DNA of 61,243 nt. It comes from Anaeromicrobium sediminis. Its GTDB lineage: Bacteria > Bacillota > Clostridia > Peptostreptococcales > Thermotaleaceae. Below are positions 1-8,231 of this stretch, piece by piece (positions within the stretch are counted from its first letter, which is position 1; every line of letters begins with the position of its first letter). The position numbers were made by a program, and so were the translations under genes. The DNA lies in contig NZ_NIBG01000026.1 in NCBI RefSeq assembly GCF_002270055.1, positions 1 to 61,243 on the forward strand, written 5' to 3'. The notes below the pieces were generated by a model. That model did no database searches. It was given only the letters and a program-made list of their open reading frames with translations, and had not been told where the DNA came from.

Positions 1-29
1 TAAGTCGTCCTCATTGCGACGACTACTTA

Positions 30-178
30 ATCATATCATTTTTGTTTCAAACTGTCAAGAACTTTTTTTCATTTCGTTCTTGCTGTCTTTTAACAGTTTA
101 GCACTTCAGCACTTTACTGTCAAGGACATGTTTTGGAACAACATATACTACTTTAACACAGGACCAACCCTTTGTCAA
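30..178 (-). promoter_or_regulatory. Three tandem sigma-A promoters firing leftward, rRNA-operon style
   Basis: On the minus strand three TTGACA boxes (173-178, 118-123, 53-58) are each followed after exactly 17 bases by a -10-like hexamer: TAAAGT (150-155), TAAACT (95-100) and TATGAT (30-35). Just after the last lies a 7-bp hairpin, AGTCGTC/GACGACT (3-24). Stacked promoters of this strength usually precede rRNA or tRNA operons in Firmicutes, so a stable-RNA operon probably starts left of base 1. That assignment is inference; the promoter hexamers are seen directly. Confidence 0.75.
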
Positions 179-181
179 TTT

Positions 182-358
182 CTATTTTTTGGGTTCGAAA
201 GGGTCTTCCTCATAATCAAACTCTAACTTCTTCATGGTAGCTTTATTGGTAAAGGACTTGTAGGGGCTTTTCCTCTTTGTGTGGTTTACTAACCTATCAT
301 AATCATCCTCTTCATAATCAAAATTACTTCTATATATACTCTTTATTTTTTTCTTCAT
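182..358 (-). CDS. Small hypothetical protein, 58 aa
   Basis: This reading frame begins with ATG at 358, eight bases after an AGGAGTG ribosome-binding site, and ends in TAG at 182. It encodes 58 residues, with a lysine-rich start (MKKKIKSIYR) and two similar acidic patches, FDYEEDDYD and FDYEEDP, flanking a basic centre. No membrane segment or known domain is visible. Its stop codon lies four bases before the first of the tandem rRNA-type promoters, so transcription of this gene may run into that operon. It is divergent from the cobalamin adenosyltransferase. I do not recognise the family. Confidence 0.6.
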   Translation of the reverse strand: MKKKIKSIYRSNFDYEEDDYDRLVNHTKRKSPYKSFTNKATMKKLEFDYEEDPFEPKK

Positions 359-456
359 ATACTACACTCCTATTTATTAAATAATATTTTGAGGTTGTTT
401 ATATATAAATACAATTATACTATAATTATATATATGAGCAAAAGGGATGTGATTTA

Positions 457-975
457 ATGACAAAGGGTTGTATTCATGTGTATACAGGTAATGGTAAAGG
501 GAAAACAACGGCAGCACTAGGTATTATTATGAGGGCCTATGGTGCAGGGAAGAAAGTTTTCTTGGGCCAGTTTATAAAATCTATGGAATATAGCGAGATT
601 AAAACATTAAAATTATTAGAGTCCCATATTCAAGTAAAATTATTTGGGAATGGATGTTTTTTAATCAGAGAGCCTAATGAAGATGATATAAAGTCTGCAT
701 ATGAAGGAATAGAGTATATTTTAAATATATATAAGGAAAACAAATACGACATTATTATATTAGATGAAATTAATATAGCCATATACTTAAAATTACTAAA
801 GGAAGAAGATGTCCTTAGACTAATAGACGAGAAACCAGAAAATATAGAATTAATATTAACAGGTAGGTACGCACCTAATAGTATTATAGAAAAGGCTGAC
901 TTAGTTACAGAAATGAAAGAAATAAAACATTATTATACACAGGGAGTTCCTAATAGAGAAGGTATAGATAAGTAA
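457..975 (+). CDS. cobO: Cob(I)yrinic acid a,c-diamide adenosyltransferase (CobO/BtuR/CobA type)
   Basis: This enzyme transfers the 5'-deoxyadenosyl group of ATP to the cobalt of a reduced corrinoid, making adenosylcobalamin in the cytoplasm. The 172-residue protein has the family's N-terminal P-loop, YTGNGKGKTTAALG (about residues 9-22), and a Walker-B-like IIILDEINIAI near residue 100. Its length matches the family. It stands alone, divergent from the gene at its left, and ends against a hairpin terminator shared with the convergent gene on its right. No other cobalamin genes are nearby, so it may serve corrinoid salvage. Confidence 0.93.
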   Translation: MTKGCIHVYTGNGKGKTTAALGIIMRAYGAGKKVFLGQFIKSMEYSEIKTLKLLESHIQVKLFGNGCFLIREPNEDDIKSAYEGIEYILNIYKENKYDIIILDEINIAIYLKLLKEEDVLRLIDEKPENIELILTGRYAPNSIIEKADLVTEMKEIKHYYTQGVPNREGIDK

Positions 976-1001
976 AAGGGCTAGATAATTATCTGCCCTT
1001 C
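976..1001. terminator. Bidirectional terminator between convergent genes
   Basis: AAGGGC and GCCCTT arms enclose the palindrome AGATAATTATCT, with T-rich sequence on the right. It sits between the stop codons of cobO and of the secreted protein, overlapping the end of the latter. Confidence 0.7.
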
Positions 1002-1906
1002 TTTCTTTTAATAGACACAAATATTTTTCCTATTAAAAAAAACATTATTATAGTTAATACCATTTCTTTAAAACCAAAATAACCTTTAGTATCCTTTAAA
1101 CTCACCACTTCAAAAGTAAAATTCTCCTTTGGCAATCTTTTAAAGTTACCTATATATATTTTTTTCTCTTTTTCTAAAGTTAATGAACTATTAGAAATGT
1201 CCGTTCCCCTTGGAGCTATTATCTTTATATTTAAATCATTAAAACTCTTCCAATAGGAAGCTGGTTCTAAAAAGTAATAATAATCAAACCTATTATATGT
1301 ATAACTACTTTTAGAGTCAGTTCTACTTCTTCCACTTTTTTGTACATAGCTTATATTTAAAGTATTTTCCACTTTAGGTTCCATTTTAACTTTAAATAAG
1401 ATTGCATAAATGGCATTTTCAGATAAATCTTCATAAGCTTCTTTTGTGTTATTTAGTTCATCTATTATATCTGAAAAGGATAGATTTTTATTAAAGGTAT
1501 CTTTATATATGGCCTTTCCCTTTAATCCTTCTTCATGATCAAATTGTAAATTTTTAAGAACTTTTATTTCACTATCTATTTCCACACCATTATAAGTTAT
1601 TTTTGCAAATTTATTTTTCAAATGTATACCTCTGCCTACAAATGGAAAACACATATTTATTTTTTCTCTTTTATCAGAAGTATTTTTCATCCTATAGTTC
1701 ACATTCACATGGGCTATACCGAGATCTTTCCTATTTATATTAAATTCTATTTGTTCATTTAATACTTCCACATTATTATTTTCATATGGAACAGGATTAA
1801 GCACTGGAGCTCCCTCATAAATCCAAGGGCCTGCATTAGCATAAGAAATATTTGTCATAAGAATTATCATTAATAAAAACAACATAATCTTTCTCATTTT
1901 AATCAC
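989..1906 (-). CDS. Secreted, membrane-anchored protein of unknown function (DUF4424-like)
   Basis: The 305-residue protein starts with a signal peptide (MRKIMLFLLMIILM, cleavage probably near SYANAG) and ends with a single hydrophobic segment (MVLTIIMFFLIGKIFV) before a basic tail, KRKKGR. The mature part should face outside, tethered at the C-terminus. The body is rich in beta-strand-like sequence, with repeated short phrases such as NISYVQKS. The general architecture resembles DUF4424 proteins; I base this on pattern, not a search. It is monocistronic between two terminators. The ATG at 1898 (MRKIML) is an alternative start. Confidence 0.6.
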   Translation of the reverse strand: MIKMRKIMLFLLMIILMTNISYANAGPWIYEGAPVLNPVPYENNNVEVLNEQIEFNINRKDLGIAHVNVNYRMKNTSDKREKINMCFPFVGRGIHLKNKFAKITYNGVEIDSEIKVLKNLQFDHEEGLKGKAIYKDTFNKNLSFSDIIDELNNTKEAYEDLSENAIYAILFKVKMEPKVENTLNISYVQKSGRSRTDSKSSYTYNRFDYYYFLEPASYWKSFNDLNIKIIAPRGTDISNSSLTLEKEKKIYIGNFKRLPKENFTFEVVSLKDTKGYFGFKEMVLTIIMFFLIGKIFVSIKRKKGR

Positions 1907-1965
1907 CCCTAAAAATTAAACTTTGTTAACTTCCTAAATTTTATCATTTTTGAAAAATATATTAA

Positions 1966-1994
1966 AGGGGTATGATCTACATTGATCATACCCC
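1966..1994 (-). terminator. Terminator of the nrdDG operon
   Basis: GGGGTATGATC and GATCATACCCC form an 11-bp stem with a 6-base loop, just past the nrdG stop. On the minus strand it is followed by a loose T-rich run. Confidence 0.75.
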
Positions 1995-2002
1995 CATATT
2001 AA

Positions 2003-2686
2003 CTATCTTATTTTCACTTCATTAAAATAATCCTCTATTTCTGACCTTATGTATTCTAATTCTTCCTTATTATATGAAGTGAATTTATTTTTACCTTCTA
2101 AAACAGTCTTCCTGTCTCTGAAGTTTTGTATTATATATCTCTTACTTCCCTTTAACTCTTTAGCAATTTCTAATATATCTTCCGTACTTACTAATTCTCT
2201 GCATACTGTGGTTCTAAATTCATAGTCTACATTAGAAGTTGTTAATAACTTTATACTTTCTTTTAGATTATCCACATTAACCGCCACGTTAGTCACAACA
2301 GCATACTTATTTATGGGTGCCTTCATGTCCATGGCTATATAGTCAACTAGATTTTCATCTATTAATCTCTTTATCATACTTGGATTAGTTCCATTAGTAT
2401 CTAATTTAACTAATAAGCCTTCTTTTTTTATAGAAACTATAAAATCATATAATTCTTCATGTAAGGTAGGCTCTCCACCAGATATGCATACTCCATCTAT
2501 ATATTTTTTTCTCTTCTTCAAAAACTCAAATATATGACTTTCTAAAATAGGAACTCCCTTATTTTCAACAAGGTCCTTATTATGACAGTACCCACATCTA
2601 AAGTTACATCCACCCATAAAATACATGGTACATATTTTATCTGGATAATCTATGAAAGAAGTTTTTTCATGGCCTAATATATTCAT
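2003..2686 (-). CDS. nrdG: Anaerobic ribonucleotide reductase activating protein NrdG
   Basis: This radical-SAM enzyme uses a [4Fe-4S] cluster and S-adenosylmethionine to put the glycyl radical on NrdD. The radical-SAM cysteines are seen as CNFRCGYCHN (about residues 27-36), preceded by FIDYPDKICTMYFMGG and followed by the GGEPTLH motif that binds SAM. At 227 residues it belongs to the longer form of the family found in anaerobes. It starts one base after the nrdD stop, so translation is probably coupled, and a strong terminator follows. Confidence 0.95.
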   Translation of the reverse strand: MNILGHEKTSFIDYPDKICTMYFMGGCNFRCGYCHNKDLVENKGVPILESHIFEFLKKRKKYIDGVCISGGEPTLHEELYDFIVSIKKEGLLVKLDTNGTNPSMIKRLIDENLVDYIAMDMKAPINKYAVVTNVAVNVDNLKESIKLLTTSNVDYEFRTTVCRELVSTEDILEIAKELKGSKRYIIQNFRDRKTVLEGKNKFTSYNKEELEYIRSEIEDYFNEVKIR

Positions 2687-2687
2687 C

Positions 2688-4814
2688 TTATACGGCCTTT
2701 ATAATCTTTTTATCTTCTTTATCTTCTAAACTCTTTTTAGTAGAATATTCTACCCTATCCTTATATTCTTCTTTCTTCCCCTTATTCCATGCCTGAACTG
2801 GTCTGTGGAAACCCACTACCCTAGTCCAAACTTCTGCTTCTTCATTACAAATAGGACAATTATAGTGTTCTCCTGATAAATATCCATGTTCATCACAGAT
2901 GGAGAAAGTTGGCGTAATTGTTATGTATGGAATAGCACTATTTTTCATAACTCTCTTTATTAAAGTCTTACAAGTTTCTATACTTTCTATTTCTTCACCT
3001 ATGAAACCATGAAAAACTGTCCCTCCCGTATATAGGGTTTGTAATTTTTCTTGAAGCTCTATAGTTTCAAATATATCATTAGTATAACCTACTGGTAATT
3101 GAGTAGAATTAGTATAGTATGGTTCCTTTTCTCCTTGAGTAAATATATTTGGATACATTTTTTTATCAAGTCTTGCAAACCTATAAGTGGCCCCTTCTGC
3201 TGGAGATGCTTCTAAATTCCATAGGCTACCTGTTTCCTCTTGAAATATTTGTATCACCTTATTCATAAACTCCATAACTTCTACTGCAAATTCATTGCCT
3301 TCTTCTGTAGTAATATCCACCCCTAATAGATTAACGCAGGCTTCATTCATTCCATTTAATCCAATAGTGGAGAAGTGGTTTTTAAAATATTCTCCCGTAG
3401 CTGCTTTAACTCCTTGTAAATAGAATCTCGAATAAGGATAAAGTCCAGCTTCCATATATTCTTCTAGTGCTTTTCTTTTCTCTTCACACACAATCTTGGC
3501 CTTTTCCATAAGAACTCTAACCTGTTTCTTAAATTCCTCTATAGTCTTAGAAGTATATCCTATCCTAGCCATGTTTAATGTAACCACATTTATAGATCCT
3601 GTTAATGGGTTAGCTCCGAATAATCCGCCTCCCCTTTTTCTAAGTTCTCTATTATCAAGTCTTAATCTACAACACATACTTCTTACGTCTTCTGGAGACA
3701 TATCCGAGTTTAAAAAGTTAGCAAAATATGGAGTACCAAATTTCCTAGTCATCTCCATAATAGAGTTAACTGCTTCTGAATCCCATGGAAAATCATCAGT
3801 TATGTTTACTGTAGGAATAGGGAAACTAAATGCTCGCCCTGCTCCATCACCTTCCATCATTACTTCACAAAAGGCCTTATTAAACATATCCATTTCCTTT
3901 TGAAATTCTTTATATGTTTTATCCATTTTTACTCCGCCTATTATTACTCCTTGATTTTTAACTAAGGCATGGGGAGTAATATCAAGGGTTATATTTGTAA
4001 ATGGAGTTTGAAATCCAACTCTTGTAGGTACATTTAGGTTAAACACAAATCTTTGAATTGCCTTTTTAACCTGTTCATAGTCTAAATTATCATAATATAT
4101 AAATGGTGCTAAATATGTATCTATACTAGATACAGCTTGCGCTCCCGCTGATTCTCCTTGAAGGGTATATAGTAAATTTACTAATTGTCCCAAAGCTGAT
4201 TCAAAGTGCTTAGGAGGTTTTGATTCTATTTTTCCCTTAGCTCCCTTAAATCCATTTCTTAAAAATGCTTCTAAATCCCATCCACAGCAATATGGAGCAA
4301 GTAAACCTAAATCATGTATATGTAAATCACCCTTTATATGGGCATCTCTAAGTTCTTTTTTGTATATTTTATTTAGCCAATACTTTTTAGTAATACTCTC
4401 TACTATATGATTATTAAGACCTTGAAGTGAAAATCCCATATTGGCATTTTCGTTTACTCTCCAATCTTCAAGATTCACATACTCTTCTACCATTTTCTCA
4501 GCATCCATAAATAGATTTCTTACTTCTCTTATTTCCTCATGCTTTTTTCTGTACAAAATAAATGCCTTTGCTGTTTTAGCATGGCCTTCTTCGATTAATA
4601 CCTTTTCAACTATATCTTGTATATCCTCCACAGTGGGGATACTAGCTCCGTGACTTTCATTTATTATGTCAATTACTATTTTAGCTAATTTTTTTGCTGC
4701 CATCTCATCCTTTCCATCTACCGATTTAGCAGCAGAAAATATGGCTTCTTTTATCTTTATGGGATCAAAATCCACAATTTCACTATTTCGCTTTTGAACC
4801 TTTGTTACTGACAC
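2688..4814 (-). CDS. nrdD: Anaerobic (class III) ribonucleoside-triphosphate reductase NrdD
   Basis: NrdD reduces ribonucleoside triphosphates to deoxyribonucleotides without oxygen. The 708-residue protein has an N-terminal ATP-cone allosteric domain (residues 3-95, beginning SVTKVQKRNSEIVDFDP), the long glycyl-radical barrel, and a C-terminal zinc site with CDEHGYLSGEHYNCPIC. The radical glycine is expected in RVVGFHRPV near residue 670. The gene is first in a two-gene operon with nrdG. A dyad-like stretch (ACTACATATAGTAT) about 30 bases upstream could be an NrdR box, but I see no clear second box. Confidence 0.96.
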   Translation of the reverse strand: MSVTKVQKRNSEIVDFDPIKIKEAIFSAAKSVDGKDEMAAKKLAKIVIDIINESHGASIPTVEDIQDIVEKVLIEEGHAKTAKAFILYRKKHEEIREVRNLFMDAEKMVEEYVNLEDWRVNENANMGFSLQGLNNHIVESITKKYWLNKIYKKELRDAHIKGDLHIHDLGLLAPYCCGWDLEAFLRNGFKGAKGKIESKPPKHFESALGQLVNLLYTLQGESAGAQAVSSIDTYLAPFIYYDNLDYEQVKKAIQRFVFNLNVPTRVGFQTPFTNITLDITPHALVKNQGVIIGGVKMDKTYKEFQKEMDMFNKAFCEVMMEGDGAGRAFSFPIPTVNITDDFPWDSEAVNSIMEMTRKFGTPYFANFLNSDMSPEDVRSMCCRLRLDNRELRKRGGGLFGANPLTGSINVVTLNMARIGYTSKTIEEFKKQVRVLMEKAKIVCEEKRKALEEYMEAGLYPYSRFYLQGVKAATGEYFKNHFSTIGLNGMNEACVNLLGVDITTEEGNEFAVEVMEFMNKVIQIFQEETGSLWNLEASPAEGATYRFARLDKKMYPNIFTQGEKEPYYTNSTQLPVGYTNDIFETIELQEKLQTLYTGGTVFHGFIGEEIESIETCKTLIKRVMKNSAIPYITITPTFSICDEHGYLSGEHYNCPICNEEAEVWTRVVGFHRPVQAWNKGKKEEYKDRVEYSTKKSLEDKEDKKIIKAV

Positions 4815-5221
4815 AATACCCCTCCTATAGTGTTTCTCTCTTTTTCACATACTACATATAGTATATTATGCATTATCTTTAAAATATATGACAAGCACCC
4901 TATTTATAGTTTAATTTCATTTCTTGTATAGTTATTTTATTTTTCTTAGTATTTCTTTCCATTTCTCCCATTTAGCTTTTTTTGGCATGAAAAAACATAT
5001 ATTAGAACCCTTTTCCTATTTTTTCGAAACTTTATACTTTTATAAAACTGTCTAAAAGCATACTATGAACATGTTCTAGGTCAGAAGTCAGAATATGTCT
5101 TTTTTAGGTATATAAAACTATTTTTTGTCGAAAAAGATAAGTAGGAAATTTAGGGCTTCCCCAGACCTTTTACCATTAATTAGGTGTTGAGTGTTGTTTT
5201 TTCTTAATAAACTCAAAAAAA
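4815..5221. other. Intergenic region upstream of nrdD
   Basis: About 400 bases with no credible reading frame. Close to nrdD there is a weak dyad, ACTACATATAGTAT, compatible with NrdR control. The rest is AT-rich and holds no repeat or hairpin that I can recognise until the terminator at its left-gene end. Confidence 0.4.
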
Positions 5222-5239
5222 AACCTGATTAATCAGGTT
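5222..5239 (-). terminator. Terminator overlapping the stop codon of the FAD-subunit gene
   Basis: AACCTGATTAATCAGGTT is a perfect 18-base palindrome followed on the minus strand by nine or more T. The TAA stop of the gene ending at 5229 lies inside the hairpin, an economical end for the long catabolic operon. Confidence 0.85.
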
Positions 5240-6074
5240 CTTTTGAAAATGCTAGAAAAACATATTTAATTAAATCCTTTATCTGTTTCACATCATCTTT
5301 TTTAAGTAGGTTAAAGGAATCCTTTTCTATCACTTTATTTTCTGCCATCTTAGCTACCTTGTATATATCATATTCTGTAATTTTTCTTCCCTTTAAAAAT
5401 TCTTCAACTTCCCTTATCCTTACAGGAGTACTGCCTGGCATATAAAAGGCAATTCTATATTCATCATTAATTTTCCCTATTGATAAATTAGTTATGGATA
5501 AATTCCCCTTATTCTTATATATTTTTATAAATCCACCATCTATATATTCATGATAAGGTATTTTAATTCCTTTTACTATTTCTCCTCTTTTTAATGACGT
5601 AGTTCCAGTCCAGGTAAGAAATTCATCTATTGGTATTTGCCGTTCTCCCCTTACATAACTATATATCATAACTTCCGTATCTAATATGATTAAAGTTGTA
5701 AGAGTATCTCCTAAGTATGATCCGTTGCAAATATTCCCTATTACAGTTCCTCTTTTCCTTATTCTCTCTGTTCCTATGGATTCCATGCTATCTATTAGTA
5801 TTCTGTATTTTTCTTGCACTACATTACTATTTATTAAATCCTTTAGTGTAGCACAGGCACCTATATATAATCCTTTGTCTTCAACAAAATCAATTTTATG
5901 AAGTGCCTCTATCCCCTTTATATCTACTAATATGTCTGCTTTAACTGTTTCGTTTTTTATCCTTTCTATTAAGTCAGTGCCTCCATTTAGTATATGTGTG
6001 TATGTTCCATTTTTAATTAATATTTCACTAGCTATCTCCAAGTTGTCGGGTCTATAGTATTGAAAACCGATCAT
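5229..6074 (-). CDS. FAD-binding subunit of a molybdenum hydroxylase, lone copy
   Basis: This protein should carry electrons via FAD between the Fe-S centres of a molybdenum hydroxylase and NAD(P). The 281-residue sequence has the family pattern: ILNGGTDL near residue 29 for FAD binding, then IGACATLKDL, and TVIGNICNGSYLGDT in place of the usual AGNIxNAxPxxDT. It closely parallels the subunit at 40223-41068 and has the same length. Unlike that copy, it has no molybdopterin or [2Fe-2S] partner beside it; it follows yqeB, so it may complete a selenium-dependent hydroxylase encoded elsewhere. A riboswitch-like leader precedes it. Confidence 0.88.
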   Translation of the reverse strand: MIGFQYYRPDNLEIASEILIKNGTYTHILNGGTDLIERIKNETVKADILVDIKGIEALHKIDFVEDKGLYIGACATLKDLINSNVVQEKYRILIDSMESIGTERIRKRGTVIGNICNGSYLGDTLTTLIILDTEVMIYSYVRGERQIPIDEFLTWTGTTSLKRGEIVKGIKIPYHEYIDGGFIKIYKNKGNLSITNLSIGKINDEYRIAFYMPGSTPVRIREVEEFLKGRKITEYDIYKVAKMAENKVIEKDSFNLLKKDDVKQIKDLIKYVFLAFSKEPD

Positions 6075-6080
6075 AGTAAA

Positions 6081-6204
6081 CCCCCATTTTATTCTTCATG
6101 GGAGCATGATTATATCTATCAAATATTATTTCATTATAAAACTATCAAGAAATTTTATAGTTCAATAGATTATATACCGTCCCCAGCGATCATTCCCCAT
6201 GAAG
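6081..6204 (-). promoter_or_regulatory. Candidate riboswitch-like leader controlling the FAD-subunit gene
   Basis: On the minus strand CTTCATGGGG (6204-6195) can pair with TCCCATGAAG (6103-6094) over 10 bp, extended inward by ATGAT/ATCAT. The enclosed region holds GGGGACGG and an ATCTAT/ATAGAT helix. The 3' arm, with CTCCCAT, can instead pair with ATGGGGG (6087-6081), which is the ribosome-binding site six bases before the start codon. The two folds are mutually exclusive, so closing the long stem would free translation. I do not recognise a known riboswitch class. Confidence 0.5.
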
Positions 6205-6252
6205 TTATTAAATAGTTATCCTTAGTTAATTATACGCTTATGTACCCTTGTA

Positions 6253-7059
6253 TTATTTCCATATATTTGAAATATTATGATTTTTAATTTCATCTTTATT
6301 TAAAAATTCGCATACACACTGAAATACACTAGTCCCTATAACTCTTCCATGACTACATATATTTATACATTTCTTAATATGATCATGAGAATCTATATGA
6401 GCTATCTCCATATCCTTTTTTACTTTAAAATTATTTCTTATCATACCACTTATAATTCCATCCATATGAGCTATTACTTCCCGTTCTCCTATATATGCAA
6501 TTATATCTCCTTTTTTTACCGAAGTACCTATGTCCTTTAAAACCTTTATTCTTCCATTATTATGTGCTTTAATTTTATATTTAAAATCCATGTTGTTTTT
6601 TTTCTCTACTCTACCTTCATATAAAACCATTCCTAATTCACTACCCTTATTAGGATTTATTATTACATGGACATCCTCTTGTGCTACAAATCCAGGTCCT
6701 ATTCCAATGACTAGCTTGCCCATCATCTTATTTGTTCCAAAGTTTTTATTAGCAAGTATAGAATCTACTACAATGGTTATATCTTGGTGATACAATTCTC
6801 TTCCTATCTCATCAATTAAAACTGCCACATGGTCTTTACTCTTTTCTATTGCCTTCTCTATATTGTCTACCAATGTAGCTAAAACCCCTTCTACTCTTAC
6901 CTCTTTTTCGTATACAGCCTCTGCAAAGGATACCTTTCTTCTAGTGGTAGTGGGTTTTTTCTTTTCAAATATTATAACCCTAAATCCACTTTTATATAAA
7001 TGGCACCCTACGGCAGTAGCTATGGGCCCTCCCCCTCTTATACCAACTATATGATTCAT
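6253..7059 (-). CDS. yqeB: Selenium-dependent molybdenum hydroxylase system protein YqeB (EF2563 family)
   Basis: Members of this family accompany selenium-dependent molybdenum hydroxylases and are thought to act in their maturation, though the reaction is unknown. The 268-residue protein begins with a dinucleotide-binding-like VGIRGGGPIATAVGCHL, followed by RRKVSFAEAVYE and a GIGPGFVAQEDVHVIINP stretch typical of the family. It lies 15 bases after the MFS carrier gene in the operon. Its presence predicts that the cell has SelD and a selenated hydroxylase, neither of which is in this window. Confidence 0.85.
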   Translation of the reverse strand: MNHIVGIRGGGPIATAVGCHLYKSGFRVIIFEKKKPTTTRRKVSFAEAVYEKEVRVEGVLATLVDNIEKAIEKSKDHVAVLIDEIGRELYHQDITIVVDSILANKNFGTNKMMGKLVIGIGPGFVAQEDVHVIINPNKGSELGMVLYEGRVEKKNNMDFKYKIKAHNNGRIKVLKDIGTSVKKGDIIAYIGEREVIAHMDGIISGMIRNNFKVKKDMEIAHIDSHDHIKKCINICSHGRVIGTSVFQCVCEFLNKDEIKNHNISNIWK

Positions 7060-7074
7060 ATACTCTCCCCCAGT

Positions 7075-8223
7075 CTAAACTTCACTCTCTCCTAGCCTAT
7101 AGGTAACATACGGAATTAACATATTATAAAATAGAAGTACTTTGAATATTAAGCTGTCATATCCTGTGAAAAAGAAATACATTAAAGCATGAAATATAAC
7201 CCTTCCCATGGTTAAGAAAAATACCCTTAGGATTAAGTTATCAAACACATCTTCCATGGTTTCAGAGTATTTTTTTGTAATATAGAGTTGTATTCCTACT
7301 AGTGGTTTACTAAAGAAGCTATCTCCTATAACTATCATAAAACTATATATTAAAAATCCTGTAAACATGGGTTTTATTAAAAATACCATAGCTATGCTTA
7401 AACATAGAGATCCCATAAACATAAGATTTTTTCTTTCAACCTTTTCTGTAAGTCTTATATATAAATAATAAAATAATATGGCCAACAGGGAAAATCCTGA
7501 GTTGAGCATCCCTGTTAATCCCTCTTTATTGGAGAAGCTAAATAAAAAAATACTATAGGATATGATTCCAAATTCCCAATAGGGAGTGAGTATTCCATTG
7601 GTCATAGTTATTTTCAAGAAATCTTTGTTTTTTAATCTCTTAAAATTAAGTTTTCCTAGGCTGTGGATTTTACTGCTTGGAATGAACATTACATTAATAA
7701 ACTGTATTATGAGTAGAATTACAAGGGTATATATCATATATATAAATCCATATTTTTCTATGACTATTCCTGAAATTAGGGGAGTTATAATTGAAGAAGC
7801 CTTATTTACCATTCCTAATATACTTATAAACTTGTCTGCAGCCTCTTTATCTAACTTATTAGCTTGGAAGAAATTTAAGTTGAAAAAGAACATCCCATCT
7901 CCACACCCTCCTAAAAATCCGATTATAGGGGCATAGTGATAGGTATTTTCTTTAAGTATGGCTGTAATTATGAATAAACTTATAAATGATATGGAAGATA
8001 ATATGTAGTTAATTTTCATATTTTTAAGAGCTATTCTATTAGCTATATAAAAAGAAAGAAAAGCTGCAATATAATTGCAGCTATTGAATATAGCCACTGA
8101 TTTAATATCTTTAGATGTCTTCCAAAGATATATATTTACAAATATAAGTACAAAACTTTTAAATATGGAATATATCAATCTTAAAAATATTATCTGTTTA
8201 TATTCCCTATTCATTTTTTTCAC
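7075..8223 (-). CDS. MFS-type membrane transporter
   Basis: The 382-residue protein is strongly hydrophobic, with about 10-12 predicted membrane spans, beginning YKQIIFLRLIYSIFKSFVLIFVNIYL. A cytoplasmic loop rich in lysine (KINYILSS and later NFKRLKNKDFLK) separates two halves, as in the major facilitator superfamily. It follows carbamate kinase by 8 bases and precedes yqeB by 15, so it most likely imports the substrate of the pathway or exports a product. The substrate cannot be told from sequence. The ATG at 8214 (MNREYK) is a possible alternative start. Confidence 0.75.
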   Translation of the reverse strand: MKKMNREYKQIIFLRLIYSIFKSFVLIFVNIYLWKTSKDIKSVAIFNSCNYIAAFLSFYIANRIALKNMKINYILSSISFISLFIITAILKENTYHYAPIIGFLGGCGDGMFFFNLNFFQANKLDKEAADKFISILGMVNKASSIITPLISGIVIEKYGFIYMIYTLVILLIIQFINVMFIPSSKIHSLGKLNFKRLKNKDFLKITMTNGILTPYWEFGIISYSIFLFSFSNKEGLTGMLNSGFSLLAILFYYLYIRLTEKVERKNLMFMGSLCLSIAMVFLIKPMFTGFLIYSFMIVIGDSFFSKPLVGIQLYITKKYSETMEDVFDNLILRVFFLTMGRVIFHALMYFFFTGYDSLIFKVLLFYNMLIPYVTYRLGESEV

Positions 8224-8231
8224 CTCTATAT

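Noticed and set aside
14-226. A 70-codon plus-strand frame at the left end
   Set aside because: It has no ribosome-binding site, is phenylalanine/leucine-rich by composition, and runs across the three minus-strand promoters.
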